The translations under genes were made by a program, and so were the position numbers. A stretch of 64,000 nt of DNA, taken from the NCBI RefSeq assembly GCF_003096075.1, contig NZ_CP015449.1, positions 1,364,001-1,428,000 of the forward strand, given 5' to 3'. Positions 16,675-26,689 of the stretch are shown here, piece after piece (the stretch's first letter is position 1; each line of letters starts with the position of its first letter). The notes under the pieces are model-generated. The model worked only from the letters and a program-made list of their open reading frames with translations. It made no database searches and was not told where the DNA came from. Source of the stretch: Dietzia lutea (lineage in GTDB: Bacteria > Actinomycetota > Actinomycetes > Mycobacteriales > Mycobacteriaceae).

Positions 16675-17688
16675 TCAGGGGCGGAACGCGTCCGTGGCCT
16701 CGAGCAGGTGGTGGGTGGTGCCCGGTTCGGCCATCGCGTGCCCGGCGTCAGGCACGATGTGCAGCTCGGAACCCGGCCACGCCGCGTGCAGCTCCCACGC
16801 GTTGGCCACCGGGCACACCACGTCGTAGCGCCCGTGGACGATCACGCCGGGGAGGTGGGCGATACCGTCCATCCGGTCGAGGATCGCCCGACCCCGCAGG
16901 AACGCGTCGTTGACGAAGTAGTGGTTCTCGATGCGCGCGAACGCCAGCGCGAACCGGTCCGGATCCCCGTCCTTGCCGACAGTCCGGGGCAGCAGGGTCG
17001 ACGTGGACGTCTCCCACGTCGTCCACGCCCGGGCGGCCTCCAGTTCGAGTCGCGGATCGCCGCAGTGCAGGAGACGGTGGTAGGCCGCGACGTGGTCGTA
17101 ACCGGGCGCGTGGACGGCGTCTGCGCCGTCGGCGGCGACGAGTGGCGCGAGGTAGCCCTCCCACACGTCGGGGAACAGGTGCGCGGCACCGCCTCGGTAG
17201 AACCAGTCGATCTCGCTCGGGCGGCACAGGAAGATCCCGCGCAGCACCAGGCCGCGGACCCGGTCGGGGTGCTCCTGGGCGTACGCCAGCGCGAGCGTCG
17301 AGCCCCACGAGCCGCCGAACACCAGCCAGCGGTCGACGCCCAGCGCCTCCCGCAGCCGCTCGAGGTCGGTCACCAGGTGCCACGTCGTGTTGACGGACAG
17401 GTCCGCGCCGTCGGCCACGTGCGGCGTGCTTCGCCCGCACCCGCGCTGGTCCACCAGGATGATCCGGTAGACGGCCGGGTCGAACATGCGGCGGTGCGCC
17501 GGGTCGGTGCCCCCGCCCGGCCCGCCGTGGACGAAGAGCACGGGAGCGCCGTCCGGGTTGCCTGAGCATTCCCAGTACAGGCGCTCTCCGTCGCCCACGT
17601 CGAGCATGCCCGTCTCGTACGGGTCGATCTCCGGGTACGGGGCGCGGCGCGCGCCGCCCCGGTCGGTGCCGGTCGCGGGGGCTCCCAC
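16675..17688 (-). CDS. pip: proline iminopeptidase (alpha/beta hydrolase, S33)
   Basis: This cytosolic exopeptidase releases N-terminal proline. The 337-residue product begins near PYPEIDPYETGMLDVGDG and has the oxyanion HGGPGGGTDP, DQRGCGRSTPH, the nucleophile elbow GGSWGSTLALAYA, and the acid and base in GRYDVVCP and DAGHAM. The GTG at 17688 follows the panB stop by 2 nt, so translational coupling with panB is likely; no independent ribosome-binding site is evident. M. tuberculosis has a different hydrolase (caeA) at the corresponding place, so this gene is a local substitution or insertion. The assignment to the S33 iminopeptidase family is firm. Confidence 0.9.
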   Translation of the reverse strand: MGAPATGTDRGGARRAPYPEIDPYETGMLDVGDGERLYWECSGNPDGAPVLFVHGGPGGGTDPAHRRMFDPAVYRIILVDQRGCGRSTPHVADGADLSVNTTWHLVTDLERLREALGVDRWLVFGGSWGSTLALAYAQEHPDRVRGLVLRGIFLCRPSEIDWFYRGGAAHLFPDVWEGYLAPLVAADGADAVHAPGYDHVAAYHRLLHCGDPRLELEAARAWTTWETSTSTLLPRTVGKDGDPDRFALAFARIENHYFVNDAFLRGRAILDRMDGIAHLPGVIVHGRYDVVCPVANAWELHAAWPGSELHIVPDAGHAMAEPGTTHHLLEATDAFRP

Positions 17689-17690
17689 GG

Positions 17691-18572
17691 TCAGAAGGAG
17701 TGCTCGGCGCCGGGGAAGGCCCGCGAGCGGACCTCCGTGCCGTACTCGCGGGCGGCCTCCCGCAGCGTGTCGGCCAGTTCGGCGTAGCGCTTGACGAACT
17801 TGGCGGTCCGCCCGGTGCTGTGGCCGGCCATGTCCTGCCACACGAGGACCTGGGCGTCGCAGCCGTTGCCGGCGCCGATCCCCACGGTCGGGATCTCCAG
17901 CTCCGCGGTGACCTCGCGGGCCAGGTCGGCGGGCACCATCTCCATGACCACGGAGAACGCGCCGACCTCCTGGACCGCGCGGGCGTCGGCGCGCAGCTGC
18001 TCGGCGGCGTCCCCGCGGCCCTGGACGCGGAACCCGCCGAGCCCGTTGACGGACTGCGGGGTGAAGCCGACGTGGGCCATCACGGGGATGCCGGCGTCGA
18101 CGATCGCCCGGATCTGTGGCGCCATCCGTACGCCGCCCTCGAGCTTGACCGCCTGGGCCCCGCCCTCCTTGAGCATGCGGGTCGCCGCGGCCACGGCCTG
18201 GGTGGGCGAGGACTCGTAACTGCCGAACACCAGGTCCGCCACGACCAGCGCCTTGGGCGCGCCCCGGGTGACGGCACGGACGAGCGGGATCATCTCGTCC
18301 TCCGTCACCGGGACGGTCGTGTCGTAGCCGTAGACCACGTTGGCCGCGGAGTCGCCCACCAGCAGGACGGGGATCCCGGCCTCCTGGAACAGGCGCGCGG
18401 AGACGAAGTCGTAGGCGGTGAGCATCGGCCACGGCTCGCCGGCGGCCTTGAGCTCGGCGAGGTGGTGCAGGCGCGTGACCCGCGTCAGGCCCTCCTGTCC
18501 GCCGGTGCCGGGCGGCGTCTGCTGCGGGGCGCCGCCGGAGCCGTAGACCGGGGTGTCGGGGGTGTCGCTCAT
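17691..18572 (-). CDS. panB: 3-methyl-2-oxobutanoate hydroxymethyltransferase
   Basis: PanB transfers a hydroxymethyl group from methylene-THF to 2-oxoisovalerate to give ketopantoate, the first committed step of pantothenate/CoA synthesis. The 293-residue product has the typical order [61 protein letters not shown] and [20 protein letters not shown]. The ATG at 18572 precedes a variable Gly/Pro-rich leader of about 35 residues, also common in mycobacterial PanB. AAGGAAGG lies about 13 nt upstream of the start. Proline iminopeptidase follows immediately. Confidence 0.96.
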   Translation of the reverse strand: MSDTPDTPVYGSGGAPQQTPPGTGGQEGLTRVTRLHHLAELKAAGEPWPMLTAYDFVSARLFQEAGIPVLLVGDSAANVVYGYDTTVPVTEDEMIPLVRAVTRGAPKALVVADLVFGSYESSPTQAVAAATRMLKEGGAQAVKLEGGVRMAPQIRAIVDAGIPVMAHVGFTPQSVNGLGGFRVQGRGDAAEQLRADARAVQEVGAFSVVMEMVPADLAREVTAELEIPTVGIGAGNGCDAQVLVWQDMAGHSTGRTAKFVKRYAELADTLREAAREYGTEVRSRAFPGAEHSF

Positions 18573-18760
18573 GAGGTGTGTGGCCTTCCTTCGGTGCCTC
18601 GAGGCCGGCCGGGGGCCGGTCCCCGGGTGGGACAGGGGGCGGTGACGCCTCGCGCGGCGGCCGCCGCGCGGTGTCGCGGTCGAGTCTGCCACGAGCCCTC
18701 ACCGGGGGTCGGCCCGCGTCGGACCGAGGGGATGACTCACGCTCGTCCCACGGCAGGCAC

Positions 18761-18766
18761 TAGGTT
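18761..18766 (+). promoter_or_regulatory. -10 box of glnA2 (leaderless type)
   Basis: TAGGTT is followed by 6 nt and the ATG at 18773. The purine stretch GGAGG is only 1 nt from the ATG, too close to act as a ribosome-binding site. Confidence 0.55.
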
Positions 18767-18772
18767 GGAGGC

Positions 18773-20113
18773 ATGAACCGCCAGCAGGAGTACGTTCTCA
18801 GGACCCTCGAGGAACGCGACATCCGGTTCGTCCGGCTCTGGTTCACGGACGTGCTCGGCACCTTGAAATCCGTGGCAGTGGCGCCGGCCGAGCTCGAGGG
18901 GGCCTTCGGCGAGGGCATCGGCTTCGACGGCTCCGCGATCGAGGGGTTCTCCCGCGTGTCCGAGGCGGACACCGTCGCAAAGCCCGACCCGTCGACCTTT
19001 CAGGTCCTGCCGTGGGCGCACGCCGACGGCGGCCAGCACTCGGCACGCATCTTCTGCGACATCTACAACCCGGACGGCGGCCCGAGCTGGGCCGATCCGC
19101 GCCACGTGCTGCGGCGCCAGCTCAACAAGGCCGCCGACCTCGGCTTCTCCTGCTACGTGCACCCGGAGATCGAGTTCTTCCTGTTCAAGGACCTCGACAC
19201 CAACGGCGCCGAGCCGGTGCCCACGGACAACGGCGGCTACTTCGACCAGGCCGTACACGACACCGCCCCGCACTTCCGGCGGCACGCGATCGAGGCGCTC
19301 GAGGCCATGGGCATCTCGGTGGAGTTCTCCCACCACGAGGGTGCGCCGGGGCAGCAGGAGATCGACCTGCGCTATGCCGACGCCCTGAGCATGGCGGACA
19401 ACATCATGACGTTCCGCTACATCGTCAAGGAGGTGGCCATGAACAACGGGGTGTGGGCGTCGTTCATGCCCAAGCCCCTGCGCGACCACCCCGGTTCGGC
19501 CATGCACACCCACATGAGCCTGTTCGAGGGCGACTCCAACGCGTTCCACGACCCGGACGACGAGTACCAGCTGTCGGGTACCGCGAAGTCGTTCGTCGCG
19601 GGCATCCTCACGCACGCGCCCGAGTTCTCGGCCGTGACCAACCAGTGGGTCAACTCCTACAAGCGACTCATCGGTGGTGGCGAGGCCCCCACGGCGGCCA
19701 CGTGGGGCCGCGCCAACCGCTCGGCGCTGGTGCGGGTGCCCATGTACACGCCCAACAAGGCGTCCTCCCGCCGCATCGAGGTCCGCAGCCCGGACTCGGC
19801 GTGCAACCCGTACCTGGCGTTCGCGGTGATGTTCGCCGCCGGCATCAAGGGCGTCCAGGAGGGCTACGAACTGCCGCCGGAGTCCGAGGACGACGTGTGG
19901 ACCATGAGCCGCCGCGAGCGCCGCGCGATGGGCTACACCGACCTGCCGGGCAGCCTCGAGCAGGCGCTGGACGCGATGGAGGAATCGGAGCTGGTCGCCG
20001 AGGCGCTCGGCGAGCACGTCTTCGAGTTCTTCCTGCGGAACAAGCGCCGTGAGTGGCGCGAGTACCGGACCGACGTGACCCCGTACGAGCTGCGCAACTA
20101 CCTCAACCTGTGA
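18773..20113 (+). CDS. glnA2: type I glutamine synthetase, GlnA2 paralogue
   Basis: The 446-residue ATP-dependent glutamate-ammonia ligase family member shows [11 protein letters not shown], the glutamate-binding [27 protein letters not shown], and [21 protein letters not shown]. It is shorter than GlnA1 and at the adenylylation loop reads [13 protein letters not shown], without the NLY/DLY tyrosine, so it should not be modified by GlnE. It matches the GSI-alpha-like GlnA2 of M. tuberculosis by position and size. GlnA2 proteins are not always the main glutamine synthetase, so its physiological role is open. It overlaps glnE by 4 nt. Confidence 0.92.
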   Translation: MNRQQEYVLRTLEERDIRFVRLWFTDVLGTLKSVAVAPAELEGAFGEGIGFDGSAIEGFSRVSEADTVAKPDPSTFQVLPWAHADGGQHSARIFCDIYNPDGGPSWADPRHVLRRQLNKAADLGFSCYVHPEIEFFLFKDLDTNGAEPVPTDNGGYFDQAVHDTAPHFRRHAIEALEAMGISVEFSHHEGAPGQQEIDLRYADALSMADNIMTFRYIVKEVAMNNGVWASFMPKPLRDHPGSAMHTHMSLFEGDSNAFHDPDDEYQLSGTAKSFVAGILTHAPEFSAVTNQWVNSYKRLIGGGEAPTAATWGRANRSALVRVPMYTPNKASSRRIEVRSPDSACNPYLAFAVMFAAGIKGVQEGYELPPESEDDVWTMSRRERRAMGYTDLPGSLEQALDAMEESELVAEALGEHVFEFFLRNKRREWREYRTDVTPYELRNYLNL

Positions 20114-23100
20114 CCGGCGGCGGCATCGTGAGCAGGGACTCGTCCCGCCCGAGGCTGCCGAGCCCCGGGCGGCTCGGTCTGCTCGACGACCGTGCCGCCG
20201 ACTGGCTCGACTACCTGGGGTGGAACGACGACGACGCCGTGCCGGTGCTGTGGGCGCTGTCCCGGGCGCCGGACCCCGACCTTGCGCTGGGCGCGCTCGT
20301 GCGGCTGCGCGAGTCGCTCGTCGCCGCGGGCGACGGTGCCGGGACCGCCGGCGACGGGACCGCCGGCGACGGGTCGGGCGTCGCCGCGCTGGACTCCGCC
20401 CTGCTCTCGGACGCCCGCCTGCGCGCGCGGTTGTTCGGCCTGTTGGGCTCGTCGAGCGCGCTGGGAGACCACCTCGTCGCCGAGCCGACCCGCTGGCCCC
20501 TCCTGCGCGCGGAGCTGCCGTCGCCCAGGGAGGTCGCGGCCGCGATGCTCGGCGCGGTCGAGGCCGTGCCCGAGGAACCGGTGGAGGGCGCGCCCGAGCC
20601 GACCCAGCGCGACGACCTGTGCGCGGTGGGTACCTACCGCGCCGGGATCACCGGCGGCGCGGCCGTGAAGGTGCTGCGCTCGACCTACCGTGACCAGGTG
20701 GCGCTGCTGGCCGCCCACGACGTGGCGGCGGCGGTGGAGGACGAGGAACCGCGGCTGCCGTTCGCCGACGTGGGACGACGACTGTCCGACCTCGCCGACG
20801 CGGCCCTGACCGCGGCACTCGCTGTGGCCGTGGCCACCGTCTACCCGGACGGGCCGATGCCGTCGCGGCTGGGCGTGGTGGCGATGGGCAAGGGCGGCGC
20901 GCGCGAGCTCAACTACATCTCCGACGTCGACGTGATCTTCGTGGCCGAGCCGGCCGACGCGAAGACGGGCCGCGTGGCGGGGGAGATGATGCGCATCGGG
21001 TCGATGGCCTTTTTCGAGGTCGACGCCGCCCTGCGTCCCGAGGGCAAGTCCGGCGAGCTGGTGCGCACGGTCGACTCGCACGCGGCCTACTACAGGCGTT
21101 GGGCCAAGACGTGGGAGTTCCAGGCGCTCCTCAAGGCCCGCCCCATGACGGGTGACATGGCCCTGGCCACCGAGTACCACGACATCGTCCACCCCATGGT
21201 GTGGACCGCCGCCGAGCGCGACGACTTCGTCCACGACGTCCAGGCGATGCGCCGGAGGGTCGAGGAGAACGTGCCCGAGGCGCTGCGGGAGCGCGAGCTC
21301 AAGCTCGGCCGCGGGGGGCTGCGCGACGTGGAGTTCGCGGTCCAGTTGCTGCAGATGGTGCACGGCCGCACGGACGAGGACCTGCGCGTGACCAGCACGG
21401 TCGACGCGCTGGCCGCGCTGCGGGACGGTGGCTACATCGCGCGCGAGGACGGCGCCGAGCTGGTCGCCGCGTACGAGTTCCTGCGTCTGCTCGAGCACCG
21501 CCTGCAGCTCCAGAGGTACAAGCGCACTCACCTGTTCCCGGAGGACGACGACGAAGAGGCCTACCGCTGGCTGGCCCGCGCGGCGCACATCCGGCCGAAC
21601 GGTCCCAACGACGCCGCCCAGGTGTTGCGGCAGAGTCTGCGTCAGCTGCGCCGCCGGGTGCGCCGCCTGCACTCGAAGCTGTTCTACCGTCCGCTGCTCG
21701 ACTCGATCGCGTCCTACGACGCCGAGGCGCTCTCGCTCAGCCCGCAGGCGATGGAGCGGCAGCTGGCCGCGCTCGGGTTCGGCGCCCCGCGCAACGCGCT
21801 CGGGCACCTGCGGGCGCTGGCGGGGCAGAGCAGCCGCCGGGGCCGGATCCAGGCGCTGCTGCTGCCGACCTTCATGGAGTGGCTGGCCGACACCCCGGAC
21901 CCGGACGCGGGACTGCTGGCCTACCGCCGGCTGTGCGAGGAGAACGAGGAGGTCACCTGGTTCCTGCGCACGCTGCGGGACGACAGCATCGTGGCCCGCC
22001 GCCTGGTCCGGGTGCTGGGCACGTCGGCGTTCGTCGCGGGGTTGCTCATGCGGAACCCGGAGGTGATCCCCGACCTCACCGACGGCGCGGAGGGGCCCGT
22101 GCTGGTCGCGTCCAAGGTCTCGGACATCGCCTCGGCGCTCACGGCGTCCGCGGCCCGGCACCCGACGCCGGAGCGGGTCATCGCCGCCGCCCGGTCGCTG
22201 CGGCGCGCGGAGCTCGCGCGGATCGGTGCCGCCGACGTGCTGGGCATGATCTCCGTGCCGGACGTCGGCAGGCGGCTGACGGCCGTGTGGCGTGCGGTGC
22301 TCGAGGCGTCACTCGCCGCCGTGGTGCGCGACATGATGCCCGCCGACGGCCGCGCGCCGGCCCGGATCGCCTACATCGGCATGGGCAGGCTCGGCGGGGA
22401 CGAGTTGTCCTACGGCTCGGACGCGGACGTGATGATCGTGTGCGAGCCCACCGACGGCACGGGCGAGGACGAGGCGGTCCGGTGGGCCACGCAGGTGGCC
22501 GAGCGGGTGGGCAGGCTGCTGTCCTCGCCGTCGTCGGACCCCCCGCTCGACCTGGACGCCGACCTGCGCCCCGAGGGGCGCAACGGTCCCCTCGTCCGGA
22601 CCCTGGCCTCCTACCGCGCCTACTACTCGACCTGGGCCGACACCTGGGAACTGCAGGCGCTGCTGCGGGCGTCGTTCGCCGCGGGCGACCGCGACCTCGG
22701 CCTGGACTTCCTCCACATGATCGACGTCTTCCGCTACCCCGAGGACGGGGTGCCGCCGAAGGTCGTCCAGGAGATCCGCCGGATGAAGGCCCGGATCGAC
22801 TCCGAACGGCTGCCGCGGGGTGCGGACCCCGCCACGCACACCAAGCTCGGACGCGGTGGCCTGGCGGACGTCGAGTGGTGCGCGCAGCTGCTCACCATGC
22901 AGCACGCCGCGCGGGTGCCGGGCCTGCACACCACGTCCACCCTGGAGGCGCTCGACGCGGCCGCGTCGGCCGAACTGGTCTCGGAGGGCGAGCGCGACGC
23001 GCTGGTGCAGTCGTGGCTCATGGCCGGCCACGCCCGCAACGCGCTGGTCCTCGCGCGCGGCAAGGCGGTCGACCAGCTGCCGGGCCAGGGCAAGATCCTC

Positions 23101-23220
23101 GCGGCGGTGGCGATGATCTGCACGGGCCGGGCCGACGGCGCGGAGTTCCTCAACGAGTACCTGCGCGTGACCCGGCACGGCCGCCGCGCGGTCGACCGCG
23201 TGTTCTGGGGCGAGGACTGA
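20110..23220 (+). CDS. glnE: bifunctional glutamine synthetase adenylyltransferase/deadenylase
   Basis: GlnE attaches and removes AMP on the regulatory tyrosine of glutamine synthetase. The 1036-residue product contains two nucleotidyltransferase domains. The N-terminal one carries [16 protein letters not shown] with VIFV near residue 275, and the C-terminal one carries [16 protein letters not shown] with VMIV near 765; both keep the SDxD metal motif. Each is followed by an adenylyltransferase helical domain with [12 protein letters not shown] or [12 protein letters not shown]. The GTG at 20110 overlaps the glnA2 stop; a second GTG at 20128 is an alternative. It sits between glnA2 and glnA1 as in mycobacteria. 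Its likely target here is GlnA1, which retains the tyrosine. Confidence 0.95.
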   Translation: MTGGGIVSRDSSRPRLPSPGRLGLLDDRAADWLDYLGWNDDDAVPVLWALSRAPDPDLALGALVRLRESLVAAGDGAGTAGDGTAGDGSGVAALDSALLSDARLRARLFGLLGSSSALGDHLVAEPTRWPLLRAELPSPREVAAAMLGAVEAVPEEPVEGAPEPTQRDDLCAVGTYRAGITGGAAVKVLRSTYRDQVALLAAHDVAAAVEDEEPRLPFADVGRRLSDLADAALTAALAVAVATVYPDGPMPSRLGVVAMGKGGARELNYISDVDVIFVAEPADAKTGRVAGEMMRIGSMAFFEVDAALRPEGKSGELVRTVDSHAAYYRRWAKTWEFQALLKARPMTGDMALATEYHDIVHPMVWTAAERDDFVHDVQAMRRRVEENVPEALRERELKLGRGGLRDVEFAVQLLQMVHGRTDEDLRVTSTVDALAALRDGGYIAREDGAELVAAYEFLRLLEHRLQLQRYKRTHLFPEDDDEEAYRWLARAAHIRPNGPNDAAQVLRQSLRQLRRRVRRLHSKLFYRPLLDSIASYDAEALSLSPQAMERQLAALGFGAPRNALGHLRALAGQSSRRGRIQALLLPTFMEWLADTPDPDAGLLAYRRLCEENEEVTWFLRTLRDDSIVARRLVRVLGTSAFVAGLLMRNPEVIPDLTDGAEGPVLVASKVSDIASALTASAARHPTPERVIAAARSLRRAELARIGAADVLGMISVPDVGRRLTAVWRAVLEASLAAVVRDMMPADGRAPARIAYIGMGRLGGDELSYGSDADVMIVCEPTDGTGEDEAVRWATQVAERVGRLLSSPSSDPPLDLDADLRPEGRNGPLVRTLASYRAYYSTWADTWELQALLRASFAAGDRDLGLDFLHMIDVFRYPEDGVPPKVVQEIRRMKARIDSERLPRGADPATHTKLGRGGLADVEWCAQLLTMQHAARVPGLHTTSTLEALDAAASAELVSEGERDALVQSWLMAGHARNALVLARGKAVDQLPGQGKILAAVAMICTGRADGAEFLNEYLRVTRHGRRAVDRVFWGED

Positions 23221-23250
23221 CGCCACCGGCGTCCGGGCGGGGGTCCGGGC

Positions 23251-23286
23251 GCGGGTCGGGGTGCGGGTCGGGGTGCGGATGGGGGT
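23251..23286 (+). repeat. 12-bp G-rich tandem repeat
   Basis: Two exact units GCGGGTCGGGGT and a third degenerate one lie in the 110-nt gap after glnE, within a G-rich stretch. No function is evident. Confidence 0.8.
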
Positions 23287-23318
23287 CGTCCCCGATGTGC
23301 CCGGGGCCCGCGCGCCGA

Positions 23319-23324
23319 TAACCT
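23319..23324 (+). promoter_or_regulatory. -10 box of the gene at 23331 (leaderless type)
   Basis: TAACCT is followed by 6 nt and the ATG at 23331, with no ribosome-binding sequence. Confidence 0.5.
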
Positions 23325-23330
23325 GGGCGC

Positions 23331-23690
23331 ATGCCTGTGACCATGAACCTCACCCTCACCCTCGACGGCGTGACGTACGGGGAGCTGTACGAGTTCGTCG
23401 ACGCCGTGCGCGCGGCCGGCGTCCCGGCCGACGAGCGGGTCCGCTGCATCGGCTCCGACGACAAGGGCGACCGCTTCGAGGTTGAGCTCGGCCCGGATCG
23501 TCGCCGTCCCGGCGCGGCCCGCGCGGCCTCCGGCGCCCTGGTGGGGCAGCCGGTGGAGCCGTCCTCCGCGTCGCCGTCCTCGCCGACCGTCGCGTCGGTG
23601 GCCGAGACGGTGCGCTCGATGGTGCGCAACGGTGACGACCTCGACCGGGTCATCTCCGCGCTGGGAGACCTGCGCAAGTTCCTGCGTTGA
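23331..23690 (+). CDS. hypothetical protein, 119 residues
   Basis: I do not recognise a named family. The N-terminal 55 residues look like a small alpha/beta unit (MNLTLTLDGVTYGELYEFVDAV, then VRCIGSDDKGDRFEVEL). A flexible Pro/Ser/Ala linker follows, and the C-terminal helix pair TVASVAETVRSMVRNGDDLD ends in LGDLRKFLR. No signal peptide or membrane segment is seen. A second ATG at 23343 is possible. The stop overlaps the TTG start of the next gene (TTGA), so the two are probably translated together. Confidence 0.65.
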   Translation: MPVTMNLTLTLDGVTYGELYEFVDAVRAAGVPADERVRCIGSDDKGDRFEVELGPDRRRPGAARAASGALVGQPVEPSSASPSSPTVASVAETVRSMVRNGDDLDRVISALGDLRKFLR

Positions 23691-24652
23691 GCGGTCGTCG
23701 CCCGGTCGCCCGGGCCGTCGCGGTGCTCTCCGCGCTCGTCGCGGCGGCCGGGGTGGCGTTGCACCACTCCCGCGCCGAGGTGGCGGTGGTCCCTGTCCTG
23801 GCGTCCTTCGCCGTGGCGTTCTGGGCGTTCTCCCTGGTCGCGCTCCTCGCCGCGGTGCGGGCCCGGTCGGTACTGCTCGGCATCGTGGCCGTCGCGCTGG
23901 TCGGCGTGGGCGTGGTCCAGTACGCGCCGCTGGTGGGACCGGCACCTGAGGTCGACGACGACGAGGGCGTCGGAGTGCGGGTGATGGTGCAGAACCTCGA
24001 GTACGGCCGGGCCGCCCCGCACGACGTGGTGCGGGCGGTACGCACCGGCGGGGTGGATCTGCTCCTGACGGTGGAGACCACCCCGGAGTCGGCGGACGCG
24101 CTGCGCACCGCCGGACTCGCGGGCCTGCTCCCGCACGAGGCCTCCGCCACCGCGCCCACGACCCAGGGGGTGGCCGTGTGGTCGCGGTTCCCGCTCTCGG
24201 CGCCGGAGCGGGTGCCGGGCTTCAGCCTGGGGCTGGTTCGCACGGAGATGGCCGGGCCCGGCGGTCCGGTGACGGTGGTGGCCGCGCACCCGGTGGCCCC
24301 CGTCTTCGACGCCGCCCTGGCGGTGGAGGAGGCCGACCGCCTGCGGTGGTACCTGGGCAGCCTGCCGGGCCCGGCCCCGGTGATCGTGGGCGGGGACTTC
24401 AACGCCACCTGGGACCACGTGCGGTTCCGTGACCTCCGCGGCCTCGGGTACACCGACTCGGTCTCCGGCGGCCGTGACGGGTGGGTGCCGACCTGGCCGG
24501 CGGGCCGGCGGTTCCCGCCGCTCATCGGGATCGACCACGTGCTGGCGCGGGGCGCGGTCGCGGTGGGGGAGACCGACACCGTCGAGGTGAACAGGACCGA
24601 CCATCTGGGCGTCCTCGCGACGGTGCGTCTGCCCGCTCCGCGGGGAGGGTGA
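23687..24652 (+). CDS. membrane-anchored endonuclease/exonuclease/phosphatase family protein
   Basis: The 321-residue protein has three hydrophobic segments (about 5-25, 32-58 and 62-82) followed by an EEP-fold domain. Recognisable are VMVQNLEYGR, the metal ligand in LLLTVETT, VVAAHPVAP, GGDFNATWDH and the terminal RTDHLGVLATV with the catalytic His. The order matches VanJ/YafD-type membrane EEP proteins. In VanJ-type relatives the domain faces outside and acts on undecaprenyl or teicoplanin-related substrates. That role is only a possibility here. The TTG at 23687 overlaps the previous stop. The conserved QN, E, GDFN and DH residues suggest an active enzyme. Confidence 0.82.
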   Translation: MSGRRPVARAVAVLSALVAAAGVALHHSRAEVAVVPVLASFAVAFWAFSLVALLAAVRARSVLLGIVAVALVGVGVVQYAPLVGPAPEVDDDEGVGVRVMVQNLEYGRAAPHDVVRAVRTGGVDLLLTVETTPESADALRTAGLAGLLPHEASATAPTTQGVAVWSRFPLSAPERVPGFSLGLVRTEMAGPGGPVTVVAAHPVAPVFDAALAVEEADRLRWYLGSLPGPAPVIVGGDFNATWDHVRFRDLRGLGYTDSVSGGRDGWVPTWPAGRRFPPLIGIDHVLARGAVAVGETDTVEVNRTDHLGVLATVRLPAPRGG

Positions 24653-24658
24653 CCTACC

Positions 24659-25225
24659 ATGCGCACCATGAGTACACGTTCGCGCGCGACCGGAGTCGTC
24701 GTCGCCACCGGCGCGGTGCTGGCGGCCGTCCTCGCGGGGTGCGGCGGGGCGACCGTGGAGGGGGAGGCCCCGGAGGTGTCGTCGGAGCCCACCACGTCGG
24801 CGCCGGCGACCCCGTTCGCCGAGGAACTGCCGGAGAAGCCGACCGAGCCCATACCGCCGCCCCCGCCGCAGTCGCCGGAGCCCGAGCCGATGCCCGGTGA
24901 GCCGGAACCGCTGCCCCTGCCCTCGGAGGCCGCACCCGACCCGGGGGCGGACCCGTCCGCCGAGTCGGCCCCGCCGGCCCAGCCCGCTCCGGGCGCGGGC
25001 GACTTCGCGGCGCTGCTCGAGCGTCGCGGGGTGACACTGCCCGCGGGCTTGGACCCGGTCGCCACGGCCACGGAGGCGTGCGGCCGCTTCGACGGCGGTC
25101 AGCAGATGGACGAGGTGTCCGGCTGGCTCGGCGACCACGCCCGGCTCGACCCGGACGGACAGGGGTTCTTCCTCGGCGCCGCTGTGGGAACGTACTGCCC
25201 GCAGAACTTCCCCAAGCTGGGCTGA
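24659..25225 (+). CDS. secreted lipoprotein with Pro-rich linker and DUF732-like C-terminus
   Basis: The 188-residue product has a signal peptide with lipobox VLAGC near residue 24, so it should be lipid-anchored outside the membrane. A 90-residue linker rich in Pro, Glu and Ala follows. The C-terminal domain of about 70 residues has two cysteines (TEACGRF and GTYCPQNF), spaced as in the mycobacterial DUF732 secreted-protein family. Function is unknown. GGGGAGGG lies 9 nt before the ATG at 24659. A second ATG at 24668 has TACCAT 7 nt upstream and could be a leaderless start. Confidence 0.75.
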   Translation: MRTMSTRSRATGVVVATGAVLAAVLAGCGGATVEGEAPEVSSEPTTSAPATPFAEELPEKPTEPIPPPPPQSPEPEPMPGEPEPLPLPSEAAPDPGADPSAESAPPAQPAPGAGDFAALLERRGVTLPAGLDPVATATEACGRFDGGQQMDEVSGWLGDHARLDPDGQGFFLGAAVGTYCPQNFPKLG

Positions 25226-25235
25226 CGCGCACCGC

Positions 25236-26066
25236 TCACATGCGGGCGAACCGCGCCCGCGCGATCGAGTAGACGCCGAACAGGGCGATGCCCGCGCCGG
25301 TGAGGACGAGCAGCACCTGTCCGAAGGGCTGCTCACCGACCGTGCGCAGCGCGGCGTCCAGCCCGCCGGCCTTCTCGGGGTCCGCGGTGACGACGGCGGT
25401 GATCACCAGCCCACCGAGGATCGCCAGCGCCACGCCCTTGGCGACGTACCCGACGCGCCCCGCGATGACGACCGCCCGACCGACCTCACCGCGGCCGGTG
25501 CGCTCGAGGTCCTCGACGAACTTCGCGGTCGCGCCCTTGTAGACGTGGTGGGCGCCCACCCCGAGCAGGACGAGCCCCACGACCACCAGCACGACCTTCC
25601 CGGCGCCCGAGCCCAGCAGGCCGGCCGTGGCGCCGGACGCGGTCTCCGAGTCCGACCCGCCACCGCCGGACGCGAACCGCGCGGTGGTCAGCCCCAGGGC
25701 CACGTAGACGGCGGCCTTCGCCCCGGCCCTGAGCCGGTCGGAGGCATCCTCGGGCCCCAGCAGGACCTCGATGACCTGCCACAGGCCCAGCGCGAGGAAC
25801 GCGGCAGCACCGGCCCACAGCATCACCTGCCCGCCGGGCGCGGCGGCGATCTGTGCGAGCGCCCCTGAGTTGGAGGCCTCGCCGCCTCCGGAGCCCAGCG
25901 CGATCCGCACGGCGATCCAGCCGATGAGCAGGTGGACGACGCCGTTCATGACGAATCCCGCGCGGGCCAGCCACTCCAGCGCCGGGTGGTCGACGGCGGA
26001 CCCGACGGCGCCGGACGCGGACCGCGCGGTGCCGGTGGCGGAACGGGAACGCAGCGGAGATCTCAT
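25236..26066 (-). CDS. DUF1206 multi-pass membrane protein
   Basis: The 276-residue protein has six predicted membrane segments arranged as three repeated pairs, each pair resembling LARAGFVMNGVVHLLIGW ... LWQVIEVLLG. Related stretches are AKAAVYVALGLTTARF, AHHVYKGATAKFVEDL and GRVGYVAKGVALAILG. This is the DUF1206 family of actinobacteria and cyanobacteria, whose function is unknown. A short charged N-terminus precedes the first segment. GGGAGAG lies about 8 nt before the ATG at 26066. It converges with the lipoprotein gene. Confidence 0.85.
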   Translation of the reverse strand: MRSPLRSRSATGTARSASGAVGSAVDHPALEWLARAGFVMNGVVHLLIGWIAVRIALGSGGGEASNSGALAQIAAAPGGQVMLWAGAAAFLALGLWQVIEVLLGPEDASDRLRAGAKAAVYVALGLTTARFASGGGGSDSETASGATAGLLGSGAGKVVLVVVGLVLLGVGAHHVYKGATAKFVEDLERTGRGEVGRAVVIAGRVGYVAKGVALAILGGLVITAVVTADPEKAGGLDAALRTVGEQPFGQVLLVLTGAGIALFGVYSIARARFARM

Positions 26067-26115
26067 GGGTGAACTCTCCCACGCCGGCGGGCTCTCCCCA
26101 TCTTCCGGTCCGCGG

Positions 26116-26526
26116 TCACCACTCGATCTCGCCGAGGACCTCGTTGCGGCGCCGCAGTTCGGCCAGGCGCAACTCGGTCGCGCGGTGCTCCTCCATGCGC
26201 CGGCGCGCCTGCTCGGCCAGGGCGTCCGCCTCGACCTCGGCGAGCAGCAACTGGAGGCGGTCTTTCTGCTCCCGCAGGGTCTCCACGGACGTGTCCATGG
26301 CGATGAGCCTGCGGGAGCCTGCCGTGGCGTGGAGGAAGGGGTTGCGTTCGAGGATGAGGCGGGCCTCCTCGGGGTCCAGCACCCGCGAGAGCTTGAGCAG
26401 GACCGGGTAGCCCTGCCCTTCGCGGTCGGCCTCGGGGTCGTGTTCGGGGTCCAGGGCGGCGGCGACCACCTTGAGCGGCCTGGCCCGCGGGGAGGCGCTG
26501 CGGAAGTCGAAAGCGTCCGTGTCCAT
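26116..26526 (-). CDS. hypothetical coiled-coil protein, 136 residues
   Basis: I do not recognise a family. The ATG at 26526 gives MDTDAFDFRSASP, then a globular-looking stretch GYPVLLKLSRVLDPEEARLIL. A long charged helix follows (about 85-130, [31 protein letters not shown] split by regular Leu), likely a coiled coil. The start is chosen over one 66 nt upstream because the extra residues resemble spacer sequence. It lies between DUF1206 and glnA1 on the same strand, after a terminator-like hairpin. Confidence 0.6.
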   Translation of the reverse strand: MDTDAFDFRSASPRARPLKVVAAALDPEHDPEADREGQGYPVLLKLSRVLDPEEARLILERNPFLHATAGSRRLIAMDTSVETLREQKDRLQLLLAEVEADALAEQARRRMEEHRATELRLAELRRRNEVLGEIEW

Positions 26527-26598
26527 GGTGATCCCGGCTCCTTCCCGGCCCACCGCCCGGTGGTGCTCCGGGCGACCAGTGCTACCTGGCACAACCGT

Positions 26599-26628
26599 AA
26601 ACGCCCCGGCCGTGGGGCCGGGGCGTTT
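26599..26628 (-). terminator. terminator of glnA1
   Basis: AAACGCCCCGGCC and GGCCGGGGCGTTT form a 13-bp stem with a 4-nt loop, downstream of glnA1 on the leftward strand. The stem ends in GTTT, giving a short T-tract. Confidence 0.7.
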
Positions 26629-26689
26629 CGGGGTTCCCGGGGCTACGGACTCCGGACCATGCAGGGCGGGCGATCAGATCGCCGCGCGC